Below the pieces are notes generated by a model, which was not told the origin of the DNA, made no database searches, and saw nothing but the letters and a program-made list of their open reading frames with translations. Below, in pieces: positions 1 through 9,509 of a stretch of 64,000 bases of DNA. Position 1 is the stretch's first letter. Each line of letters begins with the position of its first letter. Source of the DNA: Paracoccaceae bacterium (GTDB lineage Bacteria; Pseudomonadota; Alphaproteobacteria; Rhodobacterales; Rhodobacteraceae); contig JAWPMR010000001.1 of NCBI GenBank assembly GCA_033344815.1, positions 3,148,136-3,212,135 on the forward strand, in the 5' to 3' direction. Both the position numbers and the translations under genes were made by a program.

Positions 1-1251
1 GAAGTGATTGGCGCGCAGCCTTGGCCGGGTCAACGGAATTGGAACATGGAGTCAATGTACGATTACGGTGCGCGTGCCGGATTCTGGCGCCTGCATCGAC
101 TGTTTACGAGCGCGAATATCCCGGTCACGGTTTACGGCGTTGCAGCTGCTCTGGCACGCGCGCCCGAGCAGGTCAAAGGCATGCAATCGGCAGGCTGGGA
201 AATAGCGAGCCACGGGTTGAAATGGATCGACTACAAGGAACATACCGAGGCAGAGGAAGGCGCGGACATGATGGAAGCGATACGCTTGCATGGTGAAGTG
301 ACGGGGGAAAGTCCGCGTGGATGGTACACCGGGAGGTGTTCGATGAATACCGTGGCGCTTGCGGCTGAGACGGGCCAGTTTGAATACATATCCGACACTT
401 ACGATGATGATTTGCCCTATTGGCGCAAGTTTGGACGCCGCAACCAACTGATCATTCCGTATACTTTGGATTGCAATGACATGCGTTTTGCAACCGCTCA
501 AGGGTTCAATGCGGGCGATCAATTCTTCACCTATTTGCGGGATGCTTTCGACGCGCTTTATGCTGAAGGCATTGCAGGTGCGGGCAAGATGATGTCCGTA
601 GGCCTGCATTGCCGCTTGATCGGCCGCCCGGGGCGGATACAGGCGCTGCGCCGGTTCATTGACTATATCCAAAGTTTTGAAGGGGTATGGTGCCCGCGTC
701 GTATCGATATTGCTGAACATTGGCGCAAGGTGCACCCGCCAAAAAACCGCCCGCGCCCGTCGACGCTCAAGAAGCCAGATTTCATTGAGAAATTCGGAAA
801 CATCTTCGAGCATTCGGAGTGGCTTGCCGAGCGCGCATTCGACCTTGAGCTTGGTCCCGCCCATGATACTGCCACCGGGTTGCATTCCGCGATGGCGCGC
901 ATGTTTCGCAGCGCCACGCTGGAAGAACGCATGGACGTTTTACGCGCACACCCTGATTTGGCGGGCAAGCTTGCGGTGGCGAAGCGATTGACTGCTGAAA
1001 GTTCGGGCGAACAGGCCAGTGCTGGATTGGATGGGCTTACGGACGACGAAAATGCCACATTTGAAAAACTCAATACCTCTTATATGCAAAAACACGGGTT
1101 CCCTTTCATCATAGCTGTGAAAGATCACAACAAAGCAGGTATCTTACGCGCCTTTAAGAGACGGCTGGCGCAGGAGACTGATGCAGAATTTGATGAAGCC
1201 TGTAGACAAGTTGAGCGTATTGCAGAGATTAGGCTGGAAGCTGTTCTATGA
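1..1251 (+). CDS. Fused PuuE-type allantoinase / UraD OHCU decarboxylase (5' end outside window)
   Basis: Bifunctional purine-catabolism enzyme. The frame is open from base 1, so the start codon lies upstream of the window; 416 residues are visible. Visible residues 1 to about 240 are the polysaccharide-deacetylase-like fold of cofactor-independent PuuE allantoinase, which hydrolyses allantoin to allantoate (landmarks EIASHGLKWIDY and GLHCRLIGRPGR). Residues about 255-416 are a complete OHCU decarboxylase domain (UraD), with LRAHPDLAGKLA and SSGEQASAGL, the segments that carry the catalytic His and Glu in that family. UraD makes S-allantoin, the substrate of PuuE, so the fusion joins consecutive steps of urate breakdown. 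Compared with a PuuE of roughly 300 residues, about 50-60 residues are missing at the edge. Other urate genes (uraH, uraO) would be expected just upstream. Function is confident; the exact domain border is approximate. Confidence 0.9.
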   Translation, partial: EVIGAQPWPGQRNWNMESMYDYGARAGFWRLHRLFTSANIPVTVYGVAAALARAPEQVKGMQSAGWEIASHGLKWIDYKEHTEAEEGADMMEAIRLHGEVTGESPRGWYTGRCSMNTVALAAETGQFEYISDTYDDDLPYWRKFGRRNQLIIPYTLDCNDMRFATAQGFNAGDQFFTYLRDAFDALYAEGIAGAGKMMSVGLHCRLIGRPGRIQALRRFIDYIQSFEGVWCPRRIDIAEHWRKVHPPKNRPRPSTLKKPDFIEKFGNIFEHSEWLAERAFDLELGPAHDTATGLHSAMARMFRSATLEERMDVLRAHPDLAGKLAVAKRLTAESSGEQASAGLDGLTDDENATFEKLNTSYMQKHGFPFIIAVKDHNKAGILRAFKRRLAQETDAEFDEACRQVERIAEIRLEAVL

Positions 1252-1589
1252 CTTGCGTGAGTAACCGCGACCCAATGGGAAACTGGTGCCGATCTCCATC
1301 TTGCCCGCAAAGCTCTGCTTATGAAAACCACGGAGGTTACAGTACCTTGCCGTTAAAATCGACATGGCGGTTCAGGATAGATCTCTGAATTTTCCGGATT
1401 CTATCAATAAGGTCCTGCTTGGAGCCGTACCCGTACATAGAAACAGCGCAGGTAACGGACGGTTTTTCAACGGTATGGCGGACTCTTTCCGTGCCGCGGG
1501 GCCATTACCTCGCCGTAGGGGGAGCTTTAAGCCAACTCTCTCGGAAATCAGGTTTCAGAATCGCGCACAAGCATGCTACTAGTTGTGGT
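1252..1589. other. Intergenic stretch between the puuE-uraD fusion and mutL
   Basis: About 340 bases with no gene I can recognise. The mutL frame stays open upstream of its ATG back to about 1419, and another frame is open from 1364 to 1582, but neither peptide resembles a known family or has a ribosome-binding site. It probably holds the mutL promoter; no clear -35/-10 pair or terminator was found. Confidence 0.4.
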
Positions 1590-3413
1590 ATGAACTCTAT
1601 CACCCCCAAGATAAGCCAATCACGGCCCGTTATTCGCCAACTGGATGAAGGCGCAGTCAATCGGATTGCGGCTGGCGAAGTGGTTGAAAGACCAGCCTCG
1701 GCGATCAAGGAACTGGTCGAAAATGCACTCGATGCCGGCGCGCGATGCATTGCAATTGACTACAGCGATGGCGGCAAGACCCTGATCCGGGTCACGGATG
1801 ATGGCTGCGGCATGACAAAGGAGGACTTGCCGCTTGCTCTGTCACGGCATGCGACCTCAAAAATTGATGGGTCCGATCTTTTGAACATCCACACCTTCGG
1901 GTTTCGTGGCGAGGCGTTGCCTTCACTCGGCGCAGTTGGAAGGCTTACCATCGCCAGTCGGGCGGACGGCTCAGACGGGTTTGAAATTTCCGTGGACGGT
2001 GGGGTTAGCAAAGCTCTCAAACCTGCCGCTTTGAAAACTGGCACAACCGTGACTCTGAGCGATCTGTTTTATGCAACGCCAGCACGATTGAAATTTTTGC
2101 GCACGGATCGCGCGGAAGCGCAGGCAATCAGCGATGTGATCAAGCGTCTTGCGATGGCCGAACCCTTTGTCGAGTTTGTGTTGCGCGACGTTTCTGGCGA
2201 ACGGAAAGATCGTGAAATCTTTCGTGCACCTTCCGAACAGGGTGATCTGTTCAGTGCGCTTCATGGCCGCCTGTCCCGCGTGATGGGGCGCGAATTTGCT
2301 GAAAACGCCTTGGCGATTGATGCTCAACGCGAAGGCTTGCATCTGACGGGATATGCGGCCCTGCCGACTTATTCGCGCGGCTCGGCTATTGCACAATATC
2401 TCTTTGTGAACGGTCGTCCGGTGCGCGACAAGCTGTTGATAGGCGCGTTGCGCGGGGCCTATTCAGATTTTCTGAGCCGTGACCGTCACCCGGCAGCGGC
2501 ACTGTTTATTGATTGCGACCCGGCGCTTGTCGATGTGAACGTCCATCCCGCGAAATCTGAAGTACGCTTTCGTGATCCGGGTCTTGTGCGTGGATTGATT
2601 GTATCCGCCCTGAAGCACTCTTTGGCGGAGGCCGGGCATCGCGCGTCTTCTACTGTCGCGGACGCCACGCTGGGGGCCATGCTGCCTGAAGCGGTGGGCG
2701 CGCGCATCTATCAAATGGACAGACGCCCGGCACCAACCATGTCATCGCCAAGCTTTCAGGAAACGGCGCCGGTCTGGGGACGTGTGGAGAGCACTAAACC
2801 CTTGCAGGGGGACAAGGATGATGAAACGCCCGGCTATCCTTTGGGTACGGCGCGGGGACAAGTCCATGAGAATTACATCATCGCGCAGACAGAAAATGGC
2901 ATGATCATTGTTGACCAGCACGCTGCTCATGAACGTCTGGTATACGAGAAACTGAAAAGACAAATGTCTGAGAATGGTGTGGCGCGTCAGGCCCTGTTGA
3001 TCCCGGAAATTGTTGAACTTTCAGTCAATGACTGCGCGCGCCTGATAGAGATTGCAGACCAGCTTGAGAAATTTGGTTTAGTCATTGAACCATTCGGAGG
3101 CTCCGCCCTTGCAGTGCGTGAAACACCCGCGATATTGGGTCAGGTAGATGCGAAAGCGATCATATCGGATATTCTTGACGAATTGTCCGACCAGAATTGC
3201 TCCAACACCTTGCAAGTGCGTATTGAAGCGATCCTCAGCCGTATTGCTTGCCATGGCTCGATACGCTCAGGGCGCTGGATGCGCGCCGAAGAAATGAACG
3301 CGCTGTTGCGCGACATGGAGGCAACGCCGCATTCAGGTCAGTGCAACCATGGGCGTCCAACTTATGTGGAACTAAAGCTGAGTGATATAGAAAGACTGTT
3401 TGGTCGGACATGA
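1590..3413 (+). CDS. mutL: DNA mismatch repair protein MutL (endonuclease type)
   Basis: MutL, the mismatch-repair mediator that links MutS to strand incision. The 607-residue product has the N-terminal GHKL ATPase (ELVENALDAGA, VTDDGCGM, SRHATSKI, TFGFRGEALPSLGAV, residues about 35-120) and the C-terminal dimerisation domain. The C-terminal domain holds DQHAAHERLVYE, an exact match to the metal-binding endonuclease motif DQHA(x)2E(x)4E, plus ACHGSIRSG and CNHGRPTYVEL, so it should nick DNA itself, as expected in a bacterium without MutH. The ATG at 1590 was chosen because homologous sequence (IRQLDEGAVNRIAAGEVVERP) begins about 15 residues after it; the frame is open 57 codons further upstream but that part is not MutL-like. 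No strong Shine-Dalgarno precedes 1590. The stop overlaps the rmuC start (ATGA). Confidence 0.96.
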   Translation: MNSITPKISQSRPVIRQLDEGAVNRIAAGEVVERPASAIKELVENALDAGARCIAIDYSDGGKTLIRVTDDGCGMTKEDLPLALSRHATSKIDGSDLLNIHTFGFRGEALPSLGAVGRLTIASRADGSDGFEISVDGGVSKALKPAALKTGTTVTLSDLFYATPARLKFLRTDRAEAQAISDVIKRLAMAEPFVEFVLRDVSGERKDREIFRAPSEQGDLFSALHGRLSRVMGREFAENALAIDAQREGLHLTGYAALPTYSRGSAIAQYLFVNGRPVRDKLLIGALRGAYSDFLSRDRHPAAALFIDCDPALVDVNVHPAKSEVRFRDPGLVRGLIVSALKHSLAEAGHRASSTVADATLGAMLPEAVGARIYQMDRRPAPTMSSPSFQETAPVWGRVESTKPLQGDKDDETPGYPLGTARGQVHENYIIAQTENGMIIVDQHAAHERLVYEKLKRQMSENGVARQALLIPEIVELSVNDCARLIEIADQLEKFGLVIEPFGGSALAVRETPAILGQVDAKAIISDILDELSDQNCSNTLQVRIEAILSRIACHGSIRSGRWMRAEEMNALLRDMEATPHSGQCNHGRPTYVELKLSDIERLFGRT

Positions 3414-4648
3414 TCGAGATTGCAGGACAGGTTTTCGCGTTGGATGATCCGTTGGTCATCGCGGCTGCGGCGGGCGCAAGTGTTGTGCTTCTGTTCTTTG
3501 TATTGCTGATCATGGCCGTACGTGCGGCAGGTCAAAGTGCGAAAATGTCGGCGCCGCTCACCCAACAATTAGGTGTCTTAGGGCAGCACGTCCAACAACT
3601 TGGCGCAGGTCAGGAACAGTTGCGCGGCGGATTGCAAACCGTTTCGGACACGCAGGCCAACGCGCAAACTCAGGTCATCCAAACGGTCGAAGCGCGACTG
3701 GCTACAGTCCAGCAGCAGATGCAGGATCGCCTTGCAGACAATGCACTGCGCTCGGCACGTTCGCTTTCGGAGATGCAGGAACGTATGAAAGAGGCCCTTC
3801 ATGGGTCCTCCAAGCAAACCACCACTTCTCTGACGCAATTGCAGGAACGCCTGGCTGCTATTGATAAGGCACAAGATAACATCACCAAACTGTCGGGGGA
3901 TGTTTTGTCGCTGCAGGACATCCTAAGCAACAAACAGACACGCGGGGCATTTGGTGAAATTCAGCTGCACGATATAGTCTCAAAAGCGCTGCCAAAGGAC
4001 AGCTTTTCGCTGCAGCATACCCTGAGCAATGGTCGGCGAGCGGACTGCTTGATCCATTTGCCGAATCCGCCCGGACCGATTGTGATTGATAGCAAATTCC
4101 CGCTGGAGGCCTATGAAGCGCTGCGAGCGGCCGAGACTGATTGGGATCTCAAAGAAGCTATGGCCAAGATGAAGGTCGCAGTGACAAAGCATATCTTGGA
4201 TATTTCAAACAAATACATCCTCGAGGGTGAAACGGCGGATGGCGCATTGATGTTTCTTCCGTCCGAGGCGGTTTATGCGGAACTGCACGCGAATTTCCCA
4301 GATTTGGTGCGTAAAGGCTTTGATGCTCGTGTCTGGATTGTGTCGCCGACAACCTGCATGGCCACGCTCAATACCATGCGTGCAATTCTCAAGGATGCCC
4401 GGATGCGAGAACAGGCGGGTGCAATACGTTCTGAGTTGGCCAAGCTCGTGGCAGATGTAGACAGGTTGGGCACCCGTGTCGGTAACCTGGACCGTCATTT
4501 TTCCCAAGCTTCCAAGGATATAGAAGAGATCAAGATCAGTTCCGACAAAGCCGGTAAGCGCGCGCACCGGTTGGACAACTTTGATTTCGAGGAATTGTCC
4601 GCAGAAGAGGGCGCAAATATTGTGCCATTGACCAAATCCGAGCTTTAG
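3410..4648 (+). CDS. rmuC: DNA recombination protein RmuC homologue
   Basis: RmuC-family protein, 412 residues. An N-terminal membrane segment (about residues 17-37, VIAAAAGASVVLLFFVLLIM) is followed by a Gln-rich coiled coil to about residue 150 and the RmuC nuclease-like domain from about 165 to 390 (ALPKDSFSLQHTLSNGRRADC, VIDSKFPLEAY, LMFLPSEAVYAEL). In Escherichia coli, RmuC limits recombination at inverted repeats; the biochemical activity remains poorly defined. It is co-transcribed with mutL through a 4-base ATGA overlap, a pairing that fits DNA repair. The start is fixed by that overlap. Confidence 0.93.
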   Translation: MIEIAGQVFALDDPLVIAAAAGASVVLLFFVLLIMAVRAAGQSAKMSAPLTQQLGVLGQHVQQLGAGQEQLRGGLQTVSDTQANAQTQVIQTVEARLATVQQQMQDRLADNALRSARSLSEMQERMKEALHGSSKQTTTSLTQLQERLAAIDKAQDNITKLSGDVLSLQDILSNKQTRGAFGEIQLHDIVSKALPKDSFSLQHTLSNGRRADCLIHLPNPPGPIVIDSKFPLEAYEALRAAETDWDLKEAMAKMKVAVTKHILDISNKYILEGETADGALMFLPSEAVYAELHANFPDLVRKGFDARVWIVSPTTCMATLNTMRAILKDARMREQAGAIRSELAKLVADVDRLGTRVGNLDRHFSQASKDIEEIKISSDKAGKRAHRLDNFDFEELSAEEGANIVPLTKSEL

Positions 4649-5313
4649 GGACAGGCAATTGGAATGTGGGGTACGCGGGTCATGATCTGGCAACCTCCGG
4701 GACCTTAGGTCTGGTTGGCCTGACAATGCCTGTTGATGGTGGCAACCGGAACGCATGCGCTCTGATAACAGAGCTGTCACGGATCTTATCAAACACCAGA
4801 AAAACGTGAGGCTTTTGTTTTCGCCTGTCAGCGTGGTCTTTTATGCATCCAGACTAGTGGTTAAACTGTCATTTTGACCAATTCCGTGTGACAAACCACG
4901 TTCAAGATGTCGCCGCACACCAGTCATTTTGATGTGGGCTAGGCTCAAAGCGTCCCTGATGGTGAGATTGCCATACAATCGCGCTCAGGCCATTTGGCTC
5001 TCAACCATTTCATAGGAAACTCTGGGTTCATTGTTTAAGAAACTGAACGCTCGAAAAGCACTGCTCCTGGAATTGGAAACTTTGCCAAATGGGCATTGCA
5101 CGCCCATAGGCAGCAAAACCTCAATCACTCTTGGCCACGCCCGCGCATAGGGCAGTTGGGAGAAGGAGAACGGACAAAAAAACGCGCACTAATTTTGCGA
5201 GCCAAAGTGTTACGCTTTTTGGCATTGGGCCAGAGTGCAATTTAATAGTTGCGCGAAGTATCTAAAATTACCATCGACGATGTTGGAGGGCAGCAACCGC
5301 TCTCATTTTCGCT
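4649..5313. other. Long intergenic region after rmuC
   Basis: Roughly 665 bases between two converging genes with no supported gene. One frame at about 4651-4809 reads LVGLTMPVDGGN, faintly like the C-terminal tail of a short-chain dehydrogenase (VxGxxxPVDGG), so a decayed gene end is possible, but nothing upstream supports it. I found no RNA gene, repeat or clear terminator here. Confidence 0.35.
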
Positions 5314-6366
5314 TCATGGTTGCCATCCTTCAAAGAGAGGGTGGGTGTCGCCAAGCGGTAGGTCGACACGTTGACCACTGCGCGCGGCATCATAAATCGC
5401 CGTAACCAATTCGATGGATGCAGCCCCGTCATCGAACGAAACCGCTTTGTTCTTGCGCCCGCTCAAAGCCATTGCAATTTCATGGAAAAAGCCTTCGAAA
5501 CCTGCAAGTTCGGCCGGTAAACTGCTCAGAACCGCGTCAAATTTTGCCTGCTCCATGGGGTCTCGCGCCACAAAGGACCAAGGCGCCGCCCCGGGCGCAT
5601 AGGGATCAGATGCAGACGTGGCAGTCAGCGTTTCGAAGACGAACCGCATACGTGTTTCATCGCGTGCGGCACCAAGCGTAATGCTGCTTGTAGCAAGAGC
5701 GCCATTGGTCATTTTAAAGCTAACGGCGGCGCAGTCTTCGGTCTCTATCGGGTTCACGCGGGTAGCGGTCAGCGCGAAAACCGATGCGACGGGCCCCATG
5801 AAATGCGTCATCAGATCATGATTGTGAATGGCATGACCCAAAACTGCACCGCCTTGCTCGCCCCCCCAAGTGCCGCGCCATGGTACAGCATAGTAATCAC
5901 TGCCACGCGACCAGTGAGTCTCAATTGCCGCGACCTGCGGCTTGCCCACCAAGCCCGCAGAAACCAGGCCGCGCAACTGAGCAAGCGATGGCCCCCATCG
6001 ATATTGAAAAACCGGGAAAATGGATTTTCCATTGTCGTGCATAGCGGCGCGGAGCCTTTCAATATCTGCCAGGGAAGTTGCAAGGGGTTTTTCGCAGATA
6101 ACGTGCTTGCCGGCTTTGAGCGCGCGCAAAGACACGCAAACGTGCAAATGAGGTGGTAGACAGATATCAATCACGTCAATTGCAGCGTCATCGAAAGAGG
6201 CTTGCAAATCGGTTTTGACTGTAAACTTGTCATCACTGCGCAGGCTTTCTGCGCGTGCGGGATCTTGATCGACGATCATTGCCACTTCGAATTCATCTGG
6301 CAATTTGCGAAAGGCGGCCAGGTGTTCGCGTCCTATGCCTGCTCCAAGTATTGCCACTCTGATCAT
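5314..6366 (-). CDS. Gfo/Idh/MocA family oxidoreductase
   Basis: NAD(P)-dependent sugar or sugar-acid oxidoreductase, 350 residues, the usual length for the family. The Rossmann fold begins at once (AILGAGIGREHLAAF), and the family signature AGKHVICEKPLA (around residue 90) carries the catalytic lysine region; the C-terminal half is the alpha/beta substrate domain with GHAIHNHDLMTHFMG. It is transcribed divergently from uxaC across a 567-base gap, so it probably belongs to the uronate region, but the substrate cannot be read from the sequence. Its 3' end faces rmuC. The ATG at 6366 is the only reasonable start because the nucleotide-binding motif starts at residue 3. Confidence 0.85.
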   Translation of the reverse strand: MIRVAILGAGIGREHLAAFRKLPDEFEVAMIVDQDPARAESLRSDDKFTVKTDLQASFDDAAIDVIDICLPPHLHVCVSLRALKAGKHVICEKPLATSLADIERLRAAMHDNGKSIFPVFQYRWGPSLAQLRGLVSAGLVGKPQVAAIETHWSRGSDYYAVPWRGTWGGEQGGAVLGHAIHNHDLMTHFMGPVASVFALTATRVNPIETEDCAAVSFKMTNGALATSSITLGAARDETRMRFVFETLTATSASDPYAPGAAPWSFVARDPMEQAKFDAVLSSLPAELAGFEGFFHEIAMALSGRKNKAVSFDDGAASIELVTAIYDAARSGQRVDLPLGDTHPLFEGWQP

Positions 6367-6933
6367 CGGGCGGTTTCCATTGCCGGAAAACTCAAGTCCT
6401 TCGTGCTTTGTAATTGTTGCAGCGTCATTGTGGCCTCGGTACTGATTTGATCCATGCCAGAGTTGTTCATCTTAGATCAACCGCGTGTCGCACGCACAGA
6501 CTCTTTTGATATATTGATTTGCATTGCGAAGCCCTGGAAATCTGACGCCACCAACATTTGGGTGGGCGTCTAACAATTGCGGCACCTCGCAGAAGCCGGT
6601 GAGACTTCAACATAATCGTTGCCGCTTTCTAACCGTTTCGCAAAGCTTCTTGTGGTGTTCAATTTCTTGTTGACCTGATGTGGACCGGTTGGGACATCAG
6701 CTGTCCGGCGTTGGCTTCAAACGGTCCTGGTTTAATCGCAACGACCAGGTCGCAGCGATAGTTCACCCGTGCACCCTGTGTAAGATGTTCTACTTTGAAT
6801 AGACGAATTATTTTGTCGCTTCGCCTCTTAAAACCGGTCACTTCTGGCAAGTCTCGCGCTGGTCACGCGACAGGTGCAAGATTGGAAAATAGTGCTATCG
6901 TCCCTCTGAAAACGATCAAAGGGAGCGTAATAA
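6367..6933. other. Divergent regulatory region between the Gfo/Idh/MocA gene and uxaC
   Basis: 567 bases between divergently transcribed genes, which should hold promoters for both. A 63-codon minus-strand frame at 6659-6850 has no ribosome-binding site and no recognisable family, so I do not call it. I could not find a copy of the 12-bp inverted-repeat arms seen at 20280-20318. A weak purine-rich site (AAAGGGAGCG) precedes uxaC. Confidence 0.4.
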
Positions 6934-8295
6934 GTGCATGAATTAAAAGGAACAGCGGGAAAAATCTACGAAGGCATTCGCGACTTGGCGATTGTGTCCC
7001 CGCATGGGCATTGCGATCCTGCATGGTTTGCGGTGAATGCACCGTTTCCTGACCCCGCAACGCTTTTGGTTGTCCCGGATCATTATGTTTTTCGAATGCT
7101 TTACTCACAAGGAGTCTCATTGGCGGATTTGGGCGTCGGAGCACCAGGAAAAGATGCGAACCCGCGCGATATCTTTCGTTTGTTTGCAAAGAATTGGCAT
7201 TTGTTCTTAGGAACCCCCTCACGATTTTGGATGCAGTATGTGCTGACTCAAACCCTTGGCATTAGCACGGGTTTATCCGAAGATAACGCAGACCATATTT
7301 ATGATCAGATTGCGGAAAAACTGGCGCTGCCTGATTTCCGTCCACGTGCGCTTTTTGATCGTTTTGACATCGAGGTTCTGGCCACAACGGATGGCGCGCT
7401 GGATGATCTGAGCCATCACAGCGCCATTCGCGACAGCGGTTGGTCTGGACGTGTTGTACCGACATTCCGCCCGGATAGTGTTCTGGATCCGAGTGATCCG
7501 CAGTTTGCTGAAAACGTCGCGCAGTTGGGGGTCGCAACAGATGAAGACACCAGTACCTTTGCCGGGTACTTGAACGCGCTGCGAAAACGCCGGCAGTTTT
7601 TCAAGGCAATGGGGGCCACGGCCACCGATCATGCGATTGAGTATATTCATACAGAATGGCAGGCGAACCCTGATGCCTTGTTTCAACGTGTCCGCACAGC
7701 GGCCAATTCGCCGCAGGATGCTCAGGCGTTTTACGGCCATATGCTGATAGAAATGGCCCAGATGTCGGTGGAAGACGGATTGGTTATGCAAATCCACGGG
7801 GGTAGCCGACGCAACACCAATCATCGCGTCCTTGCAGAATTTGGACGAGATAAGGGTGCAGATATACCCATTGCGGTGGATTGGGTGAAAGGTCTTGAGG
7901 GGTTGCTCAACCGTGTCGGCAACAGTCCTCAGTTTAAGTTGCTTTTGTTCACTTTGGACGAAACAACATATGCCCGCGAATTGGCTCCCATGGCGGGGCA
8001 TTGGCCTTGTTTGCGCATTGGCCCGCCTTGGTGGTTCCATGACAGTGCTGCAGGGATCGCGCGATATTTCGATCAGGTAGTTGAAACAGCCGGGTACTTT
8101 AATCTGGCAGGTTTCAATGATGACACACGGGCGTTCCTGTCGATCCCGGCACGGCATGATTTATGGCGGCGCGGCGTAGCCGTGCATCTCGCGCAGCAGA
8201 TTGATCGCGGTGTTTTTGACATGAAGAATGCGCGGGAACTTGCGCCTCTGCTGGCCAATGAATTGGCGCGCAAAGCCTACAGGTTGCAGTCATGA
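6934..8295 (+). CDS. uxaC: Uronate isomerase (glucuronate/galacturonate isomerase)
   Basis: UxaC, which isomerises D-glucuronate to D-fructuronate and D-galacturonate to D-tagaturonate, the entry step of hexuronate catabolism in the cytoplasm. The 453-residue product is a member of the amidohydrolase superfamily; IVSPHGHCDP near the N-terminus carries the metal-binding His pair, and the C-terminal part has the family segments RIGPPWWFHDS and FVDDTRAFLS-like GFNDDTRAFLSIPARHD. The start is GTG at 6934, preceded by AAAGGGAGCG; no ATG further in would leave the HGH motif intact. The stop overlaps the next start by ATGA. Pairing with a uronate reductase, altronate dehydratase and KDG kinase in the window supports the role. 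Confidence 0.93.
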   Translation: MHELKGTAGKIYEGIRDLAIVSPHGHCDPAWFAVNAPFPDPATLLVVPDHYVFRMLYSQGVSLADLGVGAPGKDANPRDIFRLFAKNWHLFLGTPSRFWMQYVLTQTLGISTGLSEDNADHIYDQIAEKLALPDFRPRALFDRFDIEVLATTDGALDDLSHHSAIRDSGWSGRVVPTFRPDSVLDPSDPQFAENVAQLGVATDEDTSTFAGYLNALRKRRQFFKAMGATATDHAIEYIHTEWQANPDALFQRVRTAANSPQDAQAFYGHMLIEMAQMSVEDGLVMQIHGGSRRNTNHRVLAEFGRDKGADIPIAVDWVKGLEGLLNRVGNSPQFKLLLFTLDETTYARELAPMAGHWPCLRIGPPWWFHDSAAGIARYFDQVVETAGYFNLAGFNDDTRAFLSIPARHDLWRRGVAVHLAQQIDRGVFDMKNARELAPLLANELARKAYRLQS

Positions 8296-9509
8296 ACCGG
8301 ATTTTACATTTCGGTGTTGGAAATTTTTGCCGTGCGCATTTGGCGGATTACACGCAGGATGCAGGCGGTTGGACGATCACCGGCGTCAGTTTGCGATCCG
8401 CGTCGATCCGCGACGGGCTGAAAGCGCAGGGATATGATTACACCCTTGCGATCCAAGGGAAGGCCTCCAAGAAAATAACCGTATTCAATGATGTTTTCGT
8501 CGCGCCTGAAGATCCCGCAACTGTCTTGGAACAGATCGCGATGCCGGACGTTCACATCATTTCAGTCACCGTGACAGAGAAAGGGTATCATCTGAAACCG
8601 GACAACACGTTGGATTTTGATGATCCTTTGATCCAGTCGGATTTGACGGATGCCGCGCCCCGTTCAGTGATTGGTTTTTTGGCACGTGGACTCGCTGCGC
8701 GAGAAACGTCCGTGACAGTTCTAAGCTGTGACAATCGCGTGTCGAATGGGGACGTGCTTTGCAGGGCAGTGATGGATTTTGCAGCGCGTGCAGGATTGGC
8801 GTTGAACCCGGATCAGGCAACTTTCCCCAATAGCATGGTGGACCGGATCACACCTGCAACCTCACCGGAGTTGCGCGCAACGACTGGTGACGCGATGGCG
8901 GTGCCGACCGAGCCGTTTCGAGAATGGGTCATTGAGGACCGTTTTGCGGGACCACGACCGGATTGGCCGGATGTGTTGTTTACGAATGACGTGGCGCCGC
9001 ACGAAATTCGTAAATTGCGGATGTTGAATGGTGCCCATTCGATGCTGGCCTATGCGGGCGTTTCTGCAGGATACACCTACGTACACGAAGCTATTGGCGA
9101 CCCTGATTTGCGCCGCAGGACACGCGCTTTGATGCAGGAGGCGGCCCTAACGTTGACGCCGGACATGCAAGAAATTGCCCCGGATTATGCGGATGCCTTG
9201 ATCGCACGTTTCGACAATCCGTACATTAATCACAGTTTGCGCCAGATCGCGATGGATGGGACGCAAAAGCTTCCTTACCGGATGTTGGACAGTCTCCGCG
9301 CATTTATTGCAATCGACAAACCTGCGCCTGCTTTGAAGGCTGGTGTTCGTGCCTGGATCACCTTTTGTCGCGAGCAGGTCGCGAATGATCAGATCATACA
9401 AGACCCGCTTGGCAACCAAATCGAACAGATCATTTCAGCAGACGGCACAGACACGGACCTTCTGAAACTGATTGGGGCCGAAGATCTGGCGGGCATCATT
9501 TTGGAATGA
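8292..9509 (+). CDS. Mannitol-dehydrogenase-family uronate reductase (tagaturonate/fructuronate reductase)
   Basis: NADH-dependent reductase of the long-chain mannitol dehydrogenase family (UxuB, UxaB, mannitol and arabinitol dehydrogenases), 405 residues. It opens with ILHFGVGNFCRAHLADY, the nucleotide-binding loop of this family, and has RKLRMLNGAHSMLAYAG, containing the conserved Lys and His segment, at about residue 240. It should reduce the product of UxaC, with which it is translationally coupled. Since the window has altronate dehydratase (uxaA) but no mannonate dehydratase (uxuA), tagaturonate reduction to altronate is the more likely physiological reaction; that is inference. It runs convergently into kdgK, overlapping it by 14 bases. 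Confidence 0.82.
   Translation: MNRILHFGVGNFCRAHLADYTQDAGGWTITGVSLRSASIRDGLKAQGYDYTLAIQGKASKKITVFNDVFVAPEDPATVLEQIAMPDVHIISVTVTEKGYHLKPDNTLDFDDPLIQSDLTDAAPRSVIGFLARGLAARETSVTVLSCDNRVSNGDVLCRAVMDFAARAGLALNPDQATFPNSMVDRITPATSPELRATTGDAMAVPTEPFREWVIEDRFAGPRPDWPDVLFTNDVAPHEIRKLRMLNGAHSMLAYAGVSAGYTYVHEAIGDPDLRRRTRALMQEAALTLTPDMQEIAPDYADALIARFDNPYINHSLRQIAMDGTQKLPYRMLDSLRAFIAIDKPAPALKAGVRAWITFCREQVANDQIIQDPLGNQIEQIISADGTDTDLLKLIGAEDLAGIILE

Noticed and set aside
1419-1589. N-terminal extension of MutL
   Set aside because: The frame is open, but the residues are not MutL-like and homologous sequence begins only after ATG 1590.
4651-4809. Remnant of a short-chain dehydrogenase (PVDGG) after rmuC
   Set aside because: Only a short tail-like match; no upstream cofactor or YxxxK motif and no start, so it may be chance.
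6659-6850. Small minus-strand gene of 63 codons in the uxaC upstream region
   Set aside because: No ribosome-binding site, no known family and inconspicuous codon pattern.
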